A stretch of 64,000 nt of DNA from JAFKFH01 sp017307375. Its GTDB lineage: Bacteria > Pseudomonadota > Alphaproteobacteria > Ferrovibrionales > Ferrovibrionaceae. Every line of letters starts with the position of its first letter. The first letter of the stretch is position 1. The stretch covers positions 558,001-622,000 of the forward strand of contig OZ245874.1 in assembly GCA_965229335.1 (NCBI GenBank), in the 5' to 3' direction. Both the position numbers and the translations under genes were made by a program. Of this stretch, positions 25,357 to 36,732 are shown one piece after another. The notes beneath the pieces were generated by a model. It saw nothing but the letters and a program-made list of their open reading frames with translations. It ran no database searches and had not been told where the DNA came from.

Positions 25357-25385
25357 CATAAATTGACCAGCAGGCGACTTGTCAA
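25357..25385 (-). promoter_or_regulatory. Candidate promoter of the sugar operon
   Basis: On the minus strand a perfect -35 TTGACA reads from 25385 to 25380, followed after 17 bases by a weak -10 TTTATG. The same segment contains a TTGAC/GTCAA inverted repeat (25363-25367 and 25381-25385), which could be a recognition site for the divergent ROK regulator. The surrounding 185-bp spacer is unusually A/T-rich for this genome. The operator role is inference. Confidence 0.4.
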
Positions 25386-25492
25386 GGCAGGTTTTGCGGC
25401 CATAGCTCGCGCCGGTGGCGTAACATCCCGGGTATTTCTGCCTTTTATCGGAACTAATTTGACCGCGGCGCGGCCGTATCGGATAGGTGGAT

Positions 25493-26761
25493 ATGGACAA
25501 GAACGCGACGATGCAGACCGCCGACCCCGAACTGATGCGGGCAATCAACCGCTTCCACGTCCTCGATACCCTGCGGCGGTTCGAGCCGATCAGCCGCGTC
25601 GAGATCGGGGCGCGGACGCGGCTGGCGCGGGCGACCGTCTCCGCCATCGTATCCGACCTGATTGCCGAGGGCCTGGTGCGCGAAGGGCTGGCCGACGAGG
25701 TCGCCGAAGGCACCGGCCCTGCCGCCGGCCGCGGCCGGCCGCGCATCATGCTGCGGATGAACCCGCAGGCCGCGCATGTCGTCGGCATCAAGCTGTCGCT
25801 GCACCAGATCGCCATTCTCGTCACCAACCTCAAGGCGGAGGTGCTGCTCTCGCTGGTTCTGCCGGTGCGGACCGAGCGCATGGCGCCCGAGGTCATCGCC
25901 GACCTGCTGGAAGACGGCGTGCGCAATTCGGTGGCCAAGGCCGGCTTGCGGCTCGGCGACATCCTCGGCATCGGCATCGGCGTGCCGGGGTTCATCGATC
26001 ACGGCGCCGGTGTCGTGACCTGGAGCCCGATCTTCGGCCGCGCGATGCCGGCTTTCGCCCGCATGGTCGGCGACCGCCTCGGCGTGCCGACGATCATGGA
26101 GAACGACGTGAACCTGGTGACCCTGGCCGAACGCTGGTTCGGCCAGGGCCAGGACATCGACGACTTCATGGTGGTCACGGTCGAGCACGGCGTCGGGATG
26201 GGCCTGTTCCTGAACGGCGAACTCTATCGCGGCCATCACGGCCTCGGCGCCGAGTTCGGCCATGTCAAGCTGGGGCTGGACGGCCCGCGCTGCCGCTGCG
26301 GTCAGACCGGCTGCATCGAGGCCCATGCCGCCGACTACGCGATCCTGCGCGAGGCGGCGCGTATCATCGAGCTGCCCGACGTGACCGATGCCTTCGCCGC
26401 CCACCAGGCCATCGCCGAGGTGACCAGACTGGCGCTGGAAGGCGACGAACGGCTGGCCGCGCTGTTCACCCGTGCCGGCGCCGCGCTGGGCCTCGGCATC
26501 GCCAATCTCTGCAACGTGCTCAACCCGGCGCGGGTCATCGTCTCGGGGGCCGGCACGCGGGCCGGCAGCCTGCTGCTCGACCCGCTGAGGGCGACGATGG
26601 AAACGAACCTGATTTCGGCCCTGCAGGGGCGAATCGACGTCCTGGTCGAACCGTGGGGCGACGACGTCTGGGCCCGCGGCGCGGCGTCGCTGGTGCTGGA
26701 AGGGATCTATCGCGCGCCGTGGAGCCGCGTCGACCGCCCCAAGGCGCTGATCGGGGCATAG
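25493..26761 (+). CDS. ROK-family transcriptional regulator (XylR-like)
   Basis: About 422-residue sugar-responsive repressor with an N-terminal winged helix (LDTLRRFEPISRVEIGARTR, then LARATVSAIVSDLIAEG) and a C-terminal ROK sugar-binding/kinase-like domain. ROK signatures are GIGIGVPGFIDHGAGVVTWS, ENDVNLVTLAERWFGQG, GHHGLGAEFGHVKLG and the zinc site CRCGQTGCIEAH. The ATG at 25493 has AGGTGG two bases upstream; a GTG at 25487 is possible. It is divergent from the xylose-type operon and very likely represses it until the sugar binds. Confidence 0.92.
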   Translation: MDKNATMQTADPELMRAINRFHVLDTLRRFEPISRVEIGARTRLARATVSAIVSDLIAEGLVREGLADEVAEGTGPAAGRGRPRIMLRMNPQAAHVVGIKLSLHQIAILVTNLKAEVLLSLVLPVRTERMAPEVIADLLEDGVRNSVAKAGLRLGDILGIGIGVPGFIDHGAGVVTWSPIFGRAMPAFARMVGDRLGVPTIMENDVNLVTLAERWFGQGQDIDDFMVVTVEHGVGMGLFLNGELYRGHHGLGAEFGHVKLGLDGPRCRCGQTGCIEAHAADYAILREAARIIELPDVTDAFAAHQAIAEVTRLALEGDERLAALFTRAGAALGLGIANLCNVLNPARVIVSGAGTRAGSLLLDPLRATMETNLISALQGRIDVLVEPWGDDVWARGAASLVLEGIYRAPWSRVDRPKALIGA

Positions 26762-26825
26762 GGTTCGGATTGCGTGGCACTGGTACCCGATGGCCTCCGC
26801 GCGGCCTTTTGGCCCGCGGGCAGCG

Positions 26826-26854
26826 TTGACAGCGGGACTTACGGCCCTTATCTG
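26826..26854 (+). promoter_or_regulatory. Sigma70-type promoter for secA
   Basis: TTGACA at 26826-26831, a 17-bp spacer, then TATCTG at 26849-26854. The -35 is perfect and the -10 matches four of six. Transcription would start near 26861, giving a leader of about 154 nt before secA. It is the best promoter match noted in the 253-bp gap after the ROK gene. Confidence 0.6.
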
Positions 26855-26887
26855 AGAGACCAACCCACAGAGCGCGCATCAGCGTTC

Positions 26888-26998
26888 ATGGCTTGTTCCC
26901 TTTTACTCTCCAGGGCGCCGGCCCGCTCAGCGGACAGACATTTCGAGACGACAGGCCGCGGTAGGGCCGGACGAGCCGAACCGCCGGACCTGGTTTGA
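26888..26998 (+). CDS. Possible 36-residue leader peptide upstream of secA
   Basis: A short ORF inside the predicted secA leader, starting MACSLLLSRAPARSADRHF and ending 16 bp before the secA ATG. It has a short hydrophobic patch followed by RAPARS. Translation-arrest leaders that control secA or secDF in other bacteria carry RAP-type motifs, but they are longer, contain a real export signal and stall near their end. There is no good ribosome-binding site here. This may be chance. Confidence 0.15.
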   Translation: MACSLLLSRAPARSADRHFETTGRGRAGRAEPPDLV

Positions 26999-27014
26999 CA
27001 GACGAGGACTACGC

Positions 27015-29666
<2,652 letters not shown>

Positions 29667-29677
29667 GGCGCCGCGGG

Positions 29678-30835
29678 GTGAAGCCGTTCCGGATCGAGAT
29701 CGCCGACAGCGTCCTGGCCGATCTCGCCGGGCGGCTCGACCGGGTGATCTGGCCGCCCGAGCCTGACGGGGCCGGGTGGATCTATGGTGCCAATCGGGAC
29801 TACATGCGGCGACTCGTCGCGTATTGGCGCGACGGCTATGACTGGCGGGCCTGGGAAGAGGTCCTGAACCGGTTCCCGCAATATCTGGTGCCGATCAGCG
29901 ATCCCGACTACGGCGAACTCGAGATCCATGTGCAGGTCGAGCCCGGTTCCGGCCCGTCGCCGCTTCCGCTGGTGATCACCCACGGCTGGCCGGGTTCGAT
30001 CTTCGAGTTCCACAAGATCGTCGAGCGGCTGGCCCATCCCGAGCGCTTCGGCGGCGATGTCGCCGATGCCTTCACGGTGATCTGCCCCAGCCTGCCGGGC
30101 TATGGCTTTTCCCGGGGCTTGAGGAAGCCGATCGGGCCGCGCGGCACCGCGCGGCTGTGGCGCCGGCTGCTGGTCGAGCATCTGGGCTATCCCGGCTTCT
30201 TTGCCCAAGGCGGCGACTGGGGCTCGGTCGTGACGGCCTGGCTCGGCATCGATCACCCCGACGTCGTCCGGGCGATTCACCTCAACATGGTGCCGCTGCG
30301 CCCCGACCTGGCCGAGGGTACGCGGCCCGATGCCGACGAGCAGCGCTGGATCGCCAGGACCAAGCGGCGGATGGCGCGCGAGGGCGGCTATCTCGCGCAG
30401 CAGAGCACCAAGCCCCAGACGCTCGCCTTCGCGATGGCCGATTCGCCGGTCGGCCTCGCCGCGTGGATCACCGAGAAGTGGCATGGCTGGCCGGGCGCGG
30501 CGGCCGATCGCGATCCGCCGCTGCCGATGGACGAGATCCTGACGAACATCATGATCTACTGGGTCACCGGCAGCTTCCCGACATCGACCTGGTTCTACTG
30601 GGCGGCCGCCCAGAACGACGAATTCCGCATGGGTCCGGGCCAGCGGGTGACCCCGCCGACGGCGTTCTTCCTGCCGGCCTATGACCTGGTCCCGCCGCCC
30701 CCCGACAGCTGGCTGCATCGCGGCTATAATGTCGTGCGCCGGGTCGATACGCCCGAAGGCGGCCATTTCGCGGCGATGGACCAGCCCGAGGCCCTGTCGG
30801 CGGATATTCACCAGTTCTTCCGCGCCTATCGCTGA
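29678..30835 (+). CDS. Epoxide hydrolase-family alpha/beta hydrolase
   Basis: 385-residue protein with the N-terminal EHN domain of microsomal-type epoxide hydrolases (about 1-105, FRIEIADSVLADLAGRLDRV) and an alpha/beta-hydrolase core. The oxyanion motif is VITHGWPGSIFEF, the nucleophile Asp sits in FFAQGGDWGSVVTAWLG, and the catalytic His in PEGGHFAAMDQPEAL. These enzymes open epoxides to diols through an alkyl-enzyme ester. It starts with GTG 11 bp after secA, so it is probably cotranscribed by read-through, with no functional link apparent. The longer frame into secA is rejected because it overlaps secA coding sequence. Confidence 0.9.
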   Translation: MKPFRIEIADSVLADLAGRLDRVIWPPEPDGAGWIYGANRDYMRRLVAYWRDGYDWRAWEEVLNRFPQYLVPISDPDYGELEIHVQVEPGSGPSPLPLVITHGWPGSIFEFHKIVERLAHPERFGGDVADAFTVICPSLPGYGFSRGLRKPIGPRGTARLWRRLLVEHLGYPGFFAQGGDWGSVVTAWLGIDHPDVVRAIHLNMVPLRPDLAEGTRPDADEQRWIARTKRRMAREGGYLAQQSTKPQTLAFAMADSPVGLAAWITEKWHGWPGAAADRDPPLPMDEILTNIMIYWVTGSFPTSTWFYWAAAQNDEFRMGPGQRVTPPTAFFLPAYDLVPPPPDSWLHRGYNVVRRVDTPEGGHFAAMDQPEALSADIHQFFRAYR

Positions 30836-30898
30836 ATTCCGCGTCCCGCAAGGCCGGCCGGTCGGCTATTGTAGTCGGCCAACCGCCACGGTCCAGCG

Positions 30899-32752
30899 AT
30901 GAGCGCCATCGATGTCCTGAGTGCCAGAATCGGGGGGCCACCCGGAACGCAGCGCCGCCTGGCGCGGGCCGGCATGGCGGCCGCCGTGCTGGTCACGGCC
31001 GGGCTGGTCGCGATCGCCCTGGCCTTCATCCTGATCGGCCGGCATGCCGCGGTATCGCGCGCGGAGAATGAGATCGCCGCCCGTACCGATCTCGTCGCCG
31101 GCCAGTTCGTCCGTGCGCTGGCCGAGGCAGACCGGAGCTTGCGCTATATCGAGTTGCTCGCCACCCGTGGGGCGTTGACCGACGAAGCGATGCATCCGGT
31201 GCTGAAGCGGACGACCGCCGAACTTTCCCAGATCGACGGCATCGTCGTGATCGACCGCCGTGGCGGCGTCATTTCCGGTTCGGCGACCAGCCCGCCGCCG
31301 CCGGTCAATCTGGCCGATCGAACCTATTTCAAGGCGGCGCTCGCCGACCGCTCGGGCGGGCTGCATATCGGCGTGCCGCTGCGCAACCGGATCACCGCGA
31401 ACTGGATCCTGCCGATGGCGCGCGCCTTGCGCGGCGCCGACGGCCAAGTCGTCGCCGTGGTCGGGGCGTCGCTGTCGATCGACTATTTTCGCGAGGTCCT
31501 GGGCGCTACCTTGCCGGCCGGTGGCCGAATTCAGCTGCTGCGCGACGACGGCATCGTCATGCTGCGCGAACCGGCCGAGGATGATGCCATCGGCCGCGAC
31601 GTCGCCGGCAGGCTGCTGTTCCGGGCGACGGCGGAGGGAGACCGGGGCGTGGTCCGGCTGACCGACGATGCCGGTATCGAACGGCTGGTCGCGTTCCAGC
31701 GCCTGGCCGGCTACCCGTTGCTGATAACCACCGGCGTCCTCACCGACACGGTGCTGCGCGACTGGCGGCTCACTTCGGCGGTCATGCTCGGCACCGCATT
31801 GGCCCTGGGCAGCCTGATCGTCTTCCTGGCCTGGCTGCTGCTGCGCGGCGCCGACCGGCTGATCGACCAGGACACGGTGTTGACGGAAGCCACGCGGCTG
31901 CTCAACGCCACGCTTGCTCACATGGGCCAGGGCGTTGTCGTGGTCGATGGTGGCGACAGGGTCGTTTTGGCGAACCGGCGCCTGCCGGCGCTGCTCGGCC
32001 TGCCCGACCGGCTGGTACAGCCCGGCGCCCCGCTCGACGGCCTTGCCGCGGCCGCCGGGCTCGAACCCGAAGTGTTCGCCGGCGCCGCCGGCCCCGAGGT
32101 CGAGCGGCGGCTGGACGACGGCCGCTGGATCGCCTTGCAGATCGACGCGATGCCCGGCGGCCGCCTGGTGACCCTGGTCGACGATATTTCCGGCCGCAAG
32201 GCGATCGAGGCCGAATTGCGCCAACTGGTCACCTCCGATCCGCTGACCCGGCTGCCCAATCGGCGGGCATTCTTCGAGCGTGCCGCGAAGGTGCAGGCCG
32301 CGATGGCGGCGAGCGGGTCGCCGGCGGCCGTTGCCCTGGTCGATGTCGACCATTTCAAGCGACTGAACGATGCCCATGGCCATCTCGTCGGCGACCGGGC
32401 CCTTTGCGCGGTGGCCGACTGCATGCGCCTGTCGGTCTATGACGGCGACATGGTCGCGCGCATCGGCGGCGAAGAATTCGCCGTGCTGATGCCGGCCTGT
32501 CCGCTTGCCGAGGCCGAGCGCACCCTGGAACGCCTGCGCGCCCGGGTCGAAGATCTGGCAGTCCCCGTCGGCGACGACAGTGCCGACGGCGGCATCATCC
32601 GCTGCACGGTCTCGATCGGGCTTGCCATGCTCGGCCCTGCCGGCGCCGACATGGCGCTCGCCGCCGCCGACCGTGCCCTCTACCGGGCGAAATCAGCCGG
32701 CCGCAACCGTGTCGTCGTCGATGGCGGGCCGGATCCGGCCGCGTCCGCTTAA
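30899..32752 (+). CDS. Membrane diguanylate cyclase with dCACHE, PAS and GGDEF domains (first copy)
   Basis: 617-residue predicted c-di-GMP synthase. The first membrane helix is at about 24-47, a dCACHE-like periplasmic sensor at about 50-285 (ADRTYFKAALADRSGGLHIG), and a second membrane helix at about 292-318. A PAS domain follows (about 330-430, THE core LAHMGQGVVVVDGGDRVVLA). The GGDEF domain has GGEEF at residues 523-527 and the metal-binding VALVDVDHFKRLNDAHGH. The position of the inhibitory RxxD site reads YDGD (514-517), so product inhibition through that site is probably lost. It stands next to a close paralogue 62 bp downstream. Confidence 0.92.
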   Translation: MSAIDVLSARIGGPPGTQRRLARAGMAAAVLVTAGLVAIALAFILIGRHAAVSRAENEIAARTDLVAGQFVRALAEADRSLRYIELLATRGALTDEAMHPVLKRTTAELSQIDGIVVIDRRGGVISGSATSPPPPVNLADRTYFKAALADRSGGLHIGVPLRNRITANWILPMARALRGADGQVVAVVGASLSIDYFREVLGATLPAGGRIQLLRDDGIVMLREPAEDDAIGRDVAGRLLFRATAEGDRGVVRLTDDAGIERLVAFQRLAGYPLLITTGVLTDTVLRDWRLTSAVMLGTALALGSLIVFLAWLLLRGADRLIDQDTVLTEATRLLNATLAHMGQGVVVVDGGDRVVLANRRLPALLGLPDRLVQPGAPLDGLAAAAGLEPEVFAGAAGPEVERRLDDGRWIALQIDAMPGGRLVTLVDDISGRKAIEAELRQLVTSDPLTRLPNRRAFFERAAKVQAAMAASGSPAAVALVDVDHFKRLNDAHGHLVGDRALCAVADCMRLSVYDGDMVARIGGEEFAVLMPACPLAEAERTLERLRARVEDLAVPVGDDSADGGIIRCTVSIGLAMLGPAGADMALAAADRALYRAKSAGRNRVVVDGGPDPAASA

Positions 32753-32814
32753 TCGGCGGTGCGATCCGTGCTATCTTGCCGGCCGATCGGCCCAAAGGGG
32801 AATTTCGGGGGAAC

Positions 32815-34638
32815 GTGAACGCCGACGCTATTCCTGCACAGCGCGCGGCGTCGTCTTTCCGGCCCGGCGATCATCGACGATTGTTGCGTATCGGCCTCGT
32901 GCTGATCGGGCTGGTGCTGGCGGCATTGGCGGCGGGCACCGGCTATGCGGTGCTCGATACCAGGCGCAACGCACTGGCCGACGCCGAACGCGATGCCGTG
33001 GCGCTGGCGGGCCTTCTGGCCGCACAGATGGGGCATTCGATCGGCGAGATCGATCGGGCACTGCGCTACATCGAATTCATGGTCGGCGAGGACGGCCTGG
33101 ACGAAGGCAAGCTGCAGCCGCTGGTCGCCCAGATCAGTCGGGAATTGCCGCAGCTGCGCGGAATCCTGATCTTCGACGCCAACGGCGCAAACGTCATCGA
33201 TTCGGCACTGTCGCCGCCGCGGCCGGTGAATGTCGGCAGGCGCGACTATTTCATCGCCCATCGCGACCGGCCCGACGAGGGCCTCGTCATCGGCGCGCCG
33301 GTCAAGAGCCAGTTGTCGAACCTGTGGACGATTTCGCTGAGCCGCCCGCTGCGCGACCGCGACGGGCGTTTTGTCGGCGTGGTCGCCGCCGCCCTCGACC
33401 CTGAGTATTTTCTCAACTCGCTGAAGGAGGTGCGGCTGCGCGACGGTGTCGTCGCGATCTCGCGCAGCGATGGCATCCTCTTGTTGCGCGACCCGTTCGT
33501 GGAGGCCGAGATCGGGCAGGATCGCCGGTCGAGCCCGATATTCGCCGCCATGGCCGGACGCGAAGCGGCCTTGATTCGTGCGCGTTCCGCGGCGGACGGG
33601 GTCGAGCGGATCATTGCCGGCCGCCGCTTCGAACAGTTTCCGCTGGCTGCCAGCGCCTCGATCGGCGTCGATGCGGCGCTGGCCGACTGGAAGGTCACGT
33701 CGACGGTGCTGGTCGGCAGCGCCGCCGTGCTCGGCAGCCTCGTCGTCCTGCTGGGCTGGATCGTCGGGCGGGGCCTGGAACGCATGGCGGCGCAGGAGCG
33801 CCAGCTGGCCGATGCCTCGGGCCTGCTGCGAACCACCCTCGCCCATATGGGCCAGGGGGTGCTCGTGGTCGACGGGGCGGACCGTGTGGTCCTGGCCAAC
33901 CGCCAGCTTGCCGCCATTCTGGGCATCGATCCGGCCGAGATCCTGCCCGGGGCCAGCCTCGTTCGCCTCGCCGAATCGGCCGGGGTCGAGCCCGAGCTCT
34001 TTGCCGGTGCCGCGGGTCCCGAACTCGAGCGCCAGCTGGACGACGGCCGCTGGATCGCCTTTCAGATCGATGCGATGCCGGGCGGCCGCCTGGTGACGCT
34101 GGTCGACGACATCACGTCGCGCAAGTCGGTCGAGACCGAGTTGCGCCGGCTGGCGTCGATCGACCCGCTGACCCAGCTGCACAACCGGCGCTATTTCTTC
34201 GAACTGGCCGACCGCGAGTTGCGCCGGATGCAGCGCGGCGGGACGCCGGCGGCGGTGGCGCTGATCGATATCGATCACTTCAAGCGGCTGAACGACATCC
34301 ATGGCCACTTTGCCGGCGACCAGGCGTTGCGCGAGGTGGCGGCCTGCTTCCGCGCCACGCTGCGTTCGGTCGATGCCTCGGCCCGTATCGGGGGCGAGGA
34401 ATTCGCCATCCTGATGCCGGCGACCAGCCTGGCGGCCGCGGAGGTGACGATGCAGCATCTGCGCCAGGCGATCGAGATGCTGGTGGTGTCGGCCGGCGCG
34501 ACGACGATCAGTTGCACGGTGTCGATCGGCATCGCGCCGTTCGGCACCGCCGGCATCGAGGCGGCGCTGAAGGCGGCGGACGAAGCGCTCTACCGCGCCA
34601 AGACGGGCGGCCGCAACCAGGTAATGATGGCGGCCTGA
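32815..34638 (+). CDS. Membrane diguanylate cyclase with dCACHE, PAS and GGDEF domains (second copy)
   Basis: About 607-residue paralogue of the preceding gene, with the same layout: membrane helix, dCACHE sensor (GRRDYFIAHRDRPDEGLVIG), membrane helix, PAS (LAHMGQGVLVVDGADRVVLA) and GGDEF. GGEEF lies at residues 526-530. Unlike the first copy, it keeps an intact inhibitory site RSVD (517-520), five residues before GGEEF. PAS and GGDEF parts are very alike in the two copies, while the sensor domains differ much more, so they likely respond to different signals. The GTG at 32815 follows a GGGGGA ribosome-binding site; a TTG at 32776 would extend it. Confidence 0.9.
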   Translation: MNADAIPAQRAASSFRPGDHRRLLRIGLVLIGLVLAALAAGTGYAVLDTRRNALADAERDAVALAGLLAAQMGHSIGEIDRALRYIEFMVGEDGLDEGKLQPLVAQISRELPQLRGILIFDANGANVIDSALSPPRPVNVGRRDYFIAHRDRPDEGLVIGAPVKSQLSNLWTISLSRPLRDRDGRFVGVVAAALDPEYFLNSLKEVRLRDGVVAISRSDGILLLRDPFVEAEIGQDRRSSPIFAAMAGREAALIRARSAADGVERIIAGRRFEQFPLAASASIGVDAALADWKVTSTVLVGSAAVLGSLVVLLGWIVGRGLERMAAQERQLADASGLLRTTLAHMGQGVLVVDGADRVVLANRQLAAILGIDPAEILPGASLVRLAESAGVEPELFAGAAGPELERQLDDGRWIAFQIDAMPGGRLVTLVDDITSRKSVETELRRLASIDPLTQLHNRRYFFELADRELRRMQRGGTPAAVALIDIDHFKRLNDIHGHFAGDQALREVAACFRATLRSVDASARIGGEEFAILMPATSLAAAEVTMQHLRQAIEMLVVSAGATTISCTVSIGIAPFGTAGIEAALKAADEALYRAKTGGRNQVMMAA

Positions 34639-34654
34639 CCGCCCTCGACTGCGA

Positions 34655-35605
34655 CTACAATACCCGACCCATGTCGAGGAACTTGCGGCGGCGGCCCTCG
34701 CGCAACGCGACCGGCTCGGCCGCGGCGATCAGGCGCAGATGGCGCTCGACCGCGTCGCCGACCGCATCGATCGTGGCGTCGGGATCGCGATGGGCGCCGC
34801 CCGACGGTTCGGGCACCACCTCGTCGACCACCTTCAATTTCAACAGATCGGCGGCGGTGATGCGCAGCGCCTCGGCCGCGTCCTTTGCCTTCTCACGGTC
34901 GTTCCACAAGATCGCCGCGCAACCTTCCGGGCTGATCACCGAATAGACCGAGTGTTCGAGCATGATGATGCGGTTGGCCGCGGCCAGCGCGACCGCGCCG
35001 CCCGAGCCGCCTTCGCCCACCACCGCCGCGATCATCGGCACGCCGATCCTGAGGCAGGCCTCGATCGACGAGGCGATTGCCTCGGCCTGGCCGCGTTCCT
35101 CGGCGCCGATCCCGGGATAGGCGCCGGAGGTATCGACCAGCGTCACCACCGGCAGGCGGAAGCGGTCGGCCATCTCCATCAGGCGGATGGCCTTGCGATA
35201 GCCTTCGGGTTTGGCCATGCCGAAATTGTGCCGCAGCCGGCCGTCGGTCCCGCGGCCCTTCTCGTGCCCGATCAGCATGATCGATCGCCCGCGGAAACGG
35301 CAGATGCCGCCGAGGATCGCCGGATCCTCGCCGAAGCGGCGGTCGCCGGCCAGCGGCTGGAAACCGTCGGTCAGCCGGGCGACGTAATCCTCGAAATGCG
35401 GCCGGTCCTGGTGGCGGGCGACCTGCATCTTCTGCCATGGCGTCAGCTTGGCATAGGTCTGCCGCAGCAGCGCCTCGGCCTTTGCCTCAAGCCGCTCGAC
35501 CTCCTCGGTGATGTCACCGCTGTCGGCCGCGCTGGTCTGTCGCAGTTCGCGAACCTTGTTTTCCAGCTCGGCGATCGGCTTTTCGAAATCGAGGTAGCTG
35601 ACCAT
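34655..35605 (-). CDS. accA: Acetyl-CoA carboxylase carboxyltransferase subunit alpha
   Basis: 316-residue alpha subunit of the carboxyltransferase that moves CO2 from biotin to acetyl-CoA in fatty acid synthesis. MVSYLDFEKPIAELENKVRE and TYAKLTPWQKMQVARHQDRP are the conserved N-terminal stretches; RHNFGMAKPEGYRKAIRLM, LVDTSGAYPGIGAEERGQAE and GEGGSGGAVALAAANRI form the crotonase-like core. Length matches the family. It lies 24 bp after the malyl-CoA lyase gene and is convergent with the second diguanylate cyclase. Confidence 0.97.
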   Translation of the reverse strand: MVSYLDFEKPIAELENKVRELRQTSAADSGDITEEVERLEAKAEALLRQTYAKLTPWQKMQVARHQDRPHFEDYVARLTDGFQPLAGDRRFGEDPAILGGICRFRGRSIMLIGHEKGRGTDGRLRHNFGMAKPEGYRKAIRLMEMADRFRLPVVTLVDTSGAYPGIGAEERGQAEAIASSIEACLRIGVPMIAAVVGEGGSGGAVALAAANRIIMLEHSVYSVISPEGCAAILWNDREKAKDAAEALRITAADLLKLKVVDEVVPEPSGGAHRDPDATIDAVGDAVERHLRLIAAAEPVALREGRRRKFLDMGRVL

Positions 35606-35629
35606 CTGTCTATCCGTATCCGTTCGTCC

Positions 35630-36607
35630 TCAGCCGCGCGCGATGGCCTCGGCCTGGCGCACGATCGCCTCGGCCTGGCGGATCGAGGCGATGTCGATCA
35701 GGCGCCCGTCGAGCGCCACCGCGCCCTGGCCCTTGGCCTGGGCCTCGGCCATCGCCTCCAGGATGCGGCGCGCCTTGGTCACTTCGGCTTCCGACGGGGT
35801 GAACACGTCGTTGGCCAGGGGAATCTGGCTCGGGTGGATCGCCCACTTGCCTTCGCAGCCGAGGATCGCGGCGCGGTTGGCCTGGGCACGGTAGCCGTCG
35901 GCATCCGAGAAATCGCCGAACGGGCCGTCGATCGGGCGCAGGCCGTTGGCGCGTGCCGCCACCACCATGCGCGAGATGGCATAGTGCCACATGTCGCCCC
36001 AGTGGAAGTCGCGCGGCCGGTCGCCGTCCTTGTCGGTCAGCACCCCGTACATGGGATTGGGACCGCCGATGCCGACGGTGCGGGCGCGGGTCGAGGCGGC
36101 ATAGTCGGCAACGCCGAAATGCAGGCTCTCCAGCCGGGGGGTAGAGGCCGCGATCTCGTCGATGTTCTGCATGCCCAGCGCGGTCTCGATGATCGCCTCG
36201 ATGCCGATGCGCTTCTTGAAGCCCTTCGCGGTCTCGATCTGGGTGAGTAGCATGTCGACGGCGTAGAGATCCGCCGCGGTGCCGACCTTCGGCACCATGA
36301 CCAGGTCGAGCTTGTCGCCGGCCGCCTCGACCACGTCGACGACGTCACGGTACATGTAATGGGTGTCGAGGCCGTTGATGCGTACCGACAGGATCTTGTT
36401 GCCCCAGTCGACATCGTGCAGCGCCTGGACGATGTTCTTGCGTGCCTGCGGCTTGTCGTCGGGGGCGACGGCGTCCTCGAGATCCAGGAAGATGACGTCT
36501 GCCGCCGACTTCGCCGCCTTCTCGAACAGCTTGGTATTCGAGCCGGGCACCGCCAGTTCGCAGCGGTTGAGGCGCGCCGGCGCCGGGATCACCTGCTTGA
36601 AGCTCAT
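35630..36607 (-). CDS. mcl1: L-malyl-CoA/beta-methylmalyl-CoA lyase (HpcH/HpaI/CitE family)
   Basis: 325-residue TIM-barrel lyase. Mcl1 enzymes cleave beta-methylmalyl-CoA to glyoxylate and propionyl-CoA and condense or cleave malyl-CoA in the ethylmalonyl-CoA and related pathways. Visible signatures: ARLNRCELAVPGSNTKLFEK, VIFLDLEDAVAPDDKPQARK, LSVRINGLDTHYMYRDVVDV, MVPKVGTAADLYAVD, ANGLRPIDGPFGDFSDADGY and GKWAIHPSQIPLANDVFTPS, which match the Rhodobacter-type enzyme block by block. The C-terminus carries a small duplication (RQAEAIVRQAEAIARG). It sits directly before accA. Confidence 0.92.
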   Translation of the reverse strand: MSFKQVIPAPARLNRCELAVPGSNTKLFEKAAKSAADVIFLDLEDAVAPDDKPQARKNIVQALHDVDWGNKILSVRINGLDTHYMYRDVVDVVEAAGDKLDLVMVPKVGTAADLYAVDMLLTQIETAKGFKKRIGIEAIIETALGMQNIDEIAASTPRLESLHFGVADYAASTRARTVGIGGPNPMYGVLTDKDGDRPRDFHWGDMWHYAISRMVVAARANGLRPIDGPFGDFSDADGYRAQANRAAILGCEGKWAIHPSQIPLANDVFTPSEAEVTKARRILEAMAEAQAKGQGAVALDGRLIDIASIRQAEAIVRQAEAIARG

Positions 36608-36732
36608 ACCCGATCCTTTCCGCTGATGCCGATACCGCCATCTCGGCGGTGCAAAAACCCGCGCACCATGACCGGAAGAGGCGGATTCGTCAACTTAACC
36701 CGCCCTTAACGCGGATCGGCGAGGAATCGGGC

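Noticed and set aside
25454..26863. Long minus-strand open frame over the ROK gene
   Set aside because: Antisense to a regulator with intact HTH and zinc motif; shadow composition.
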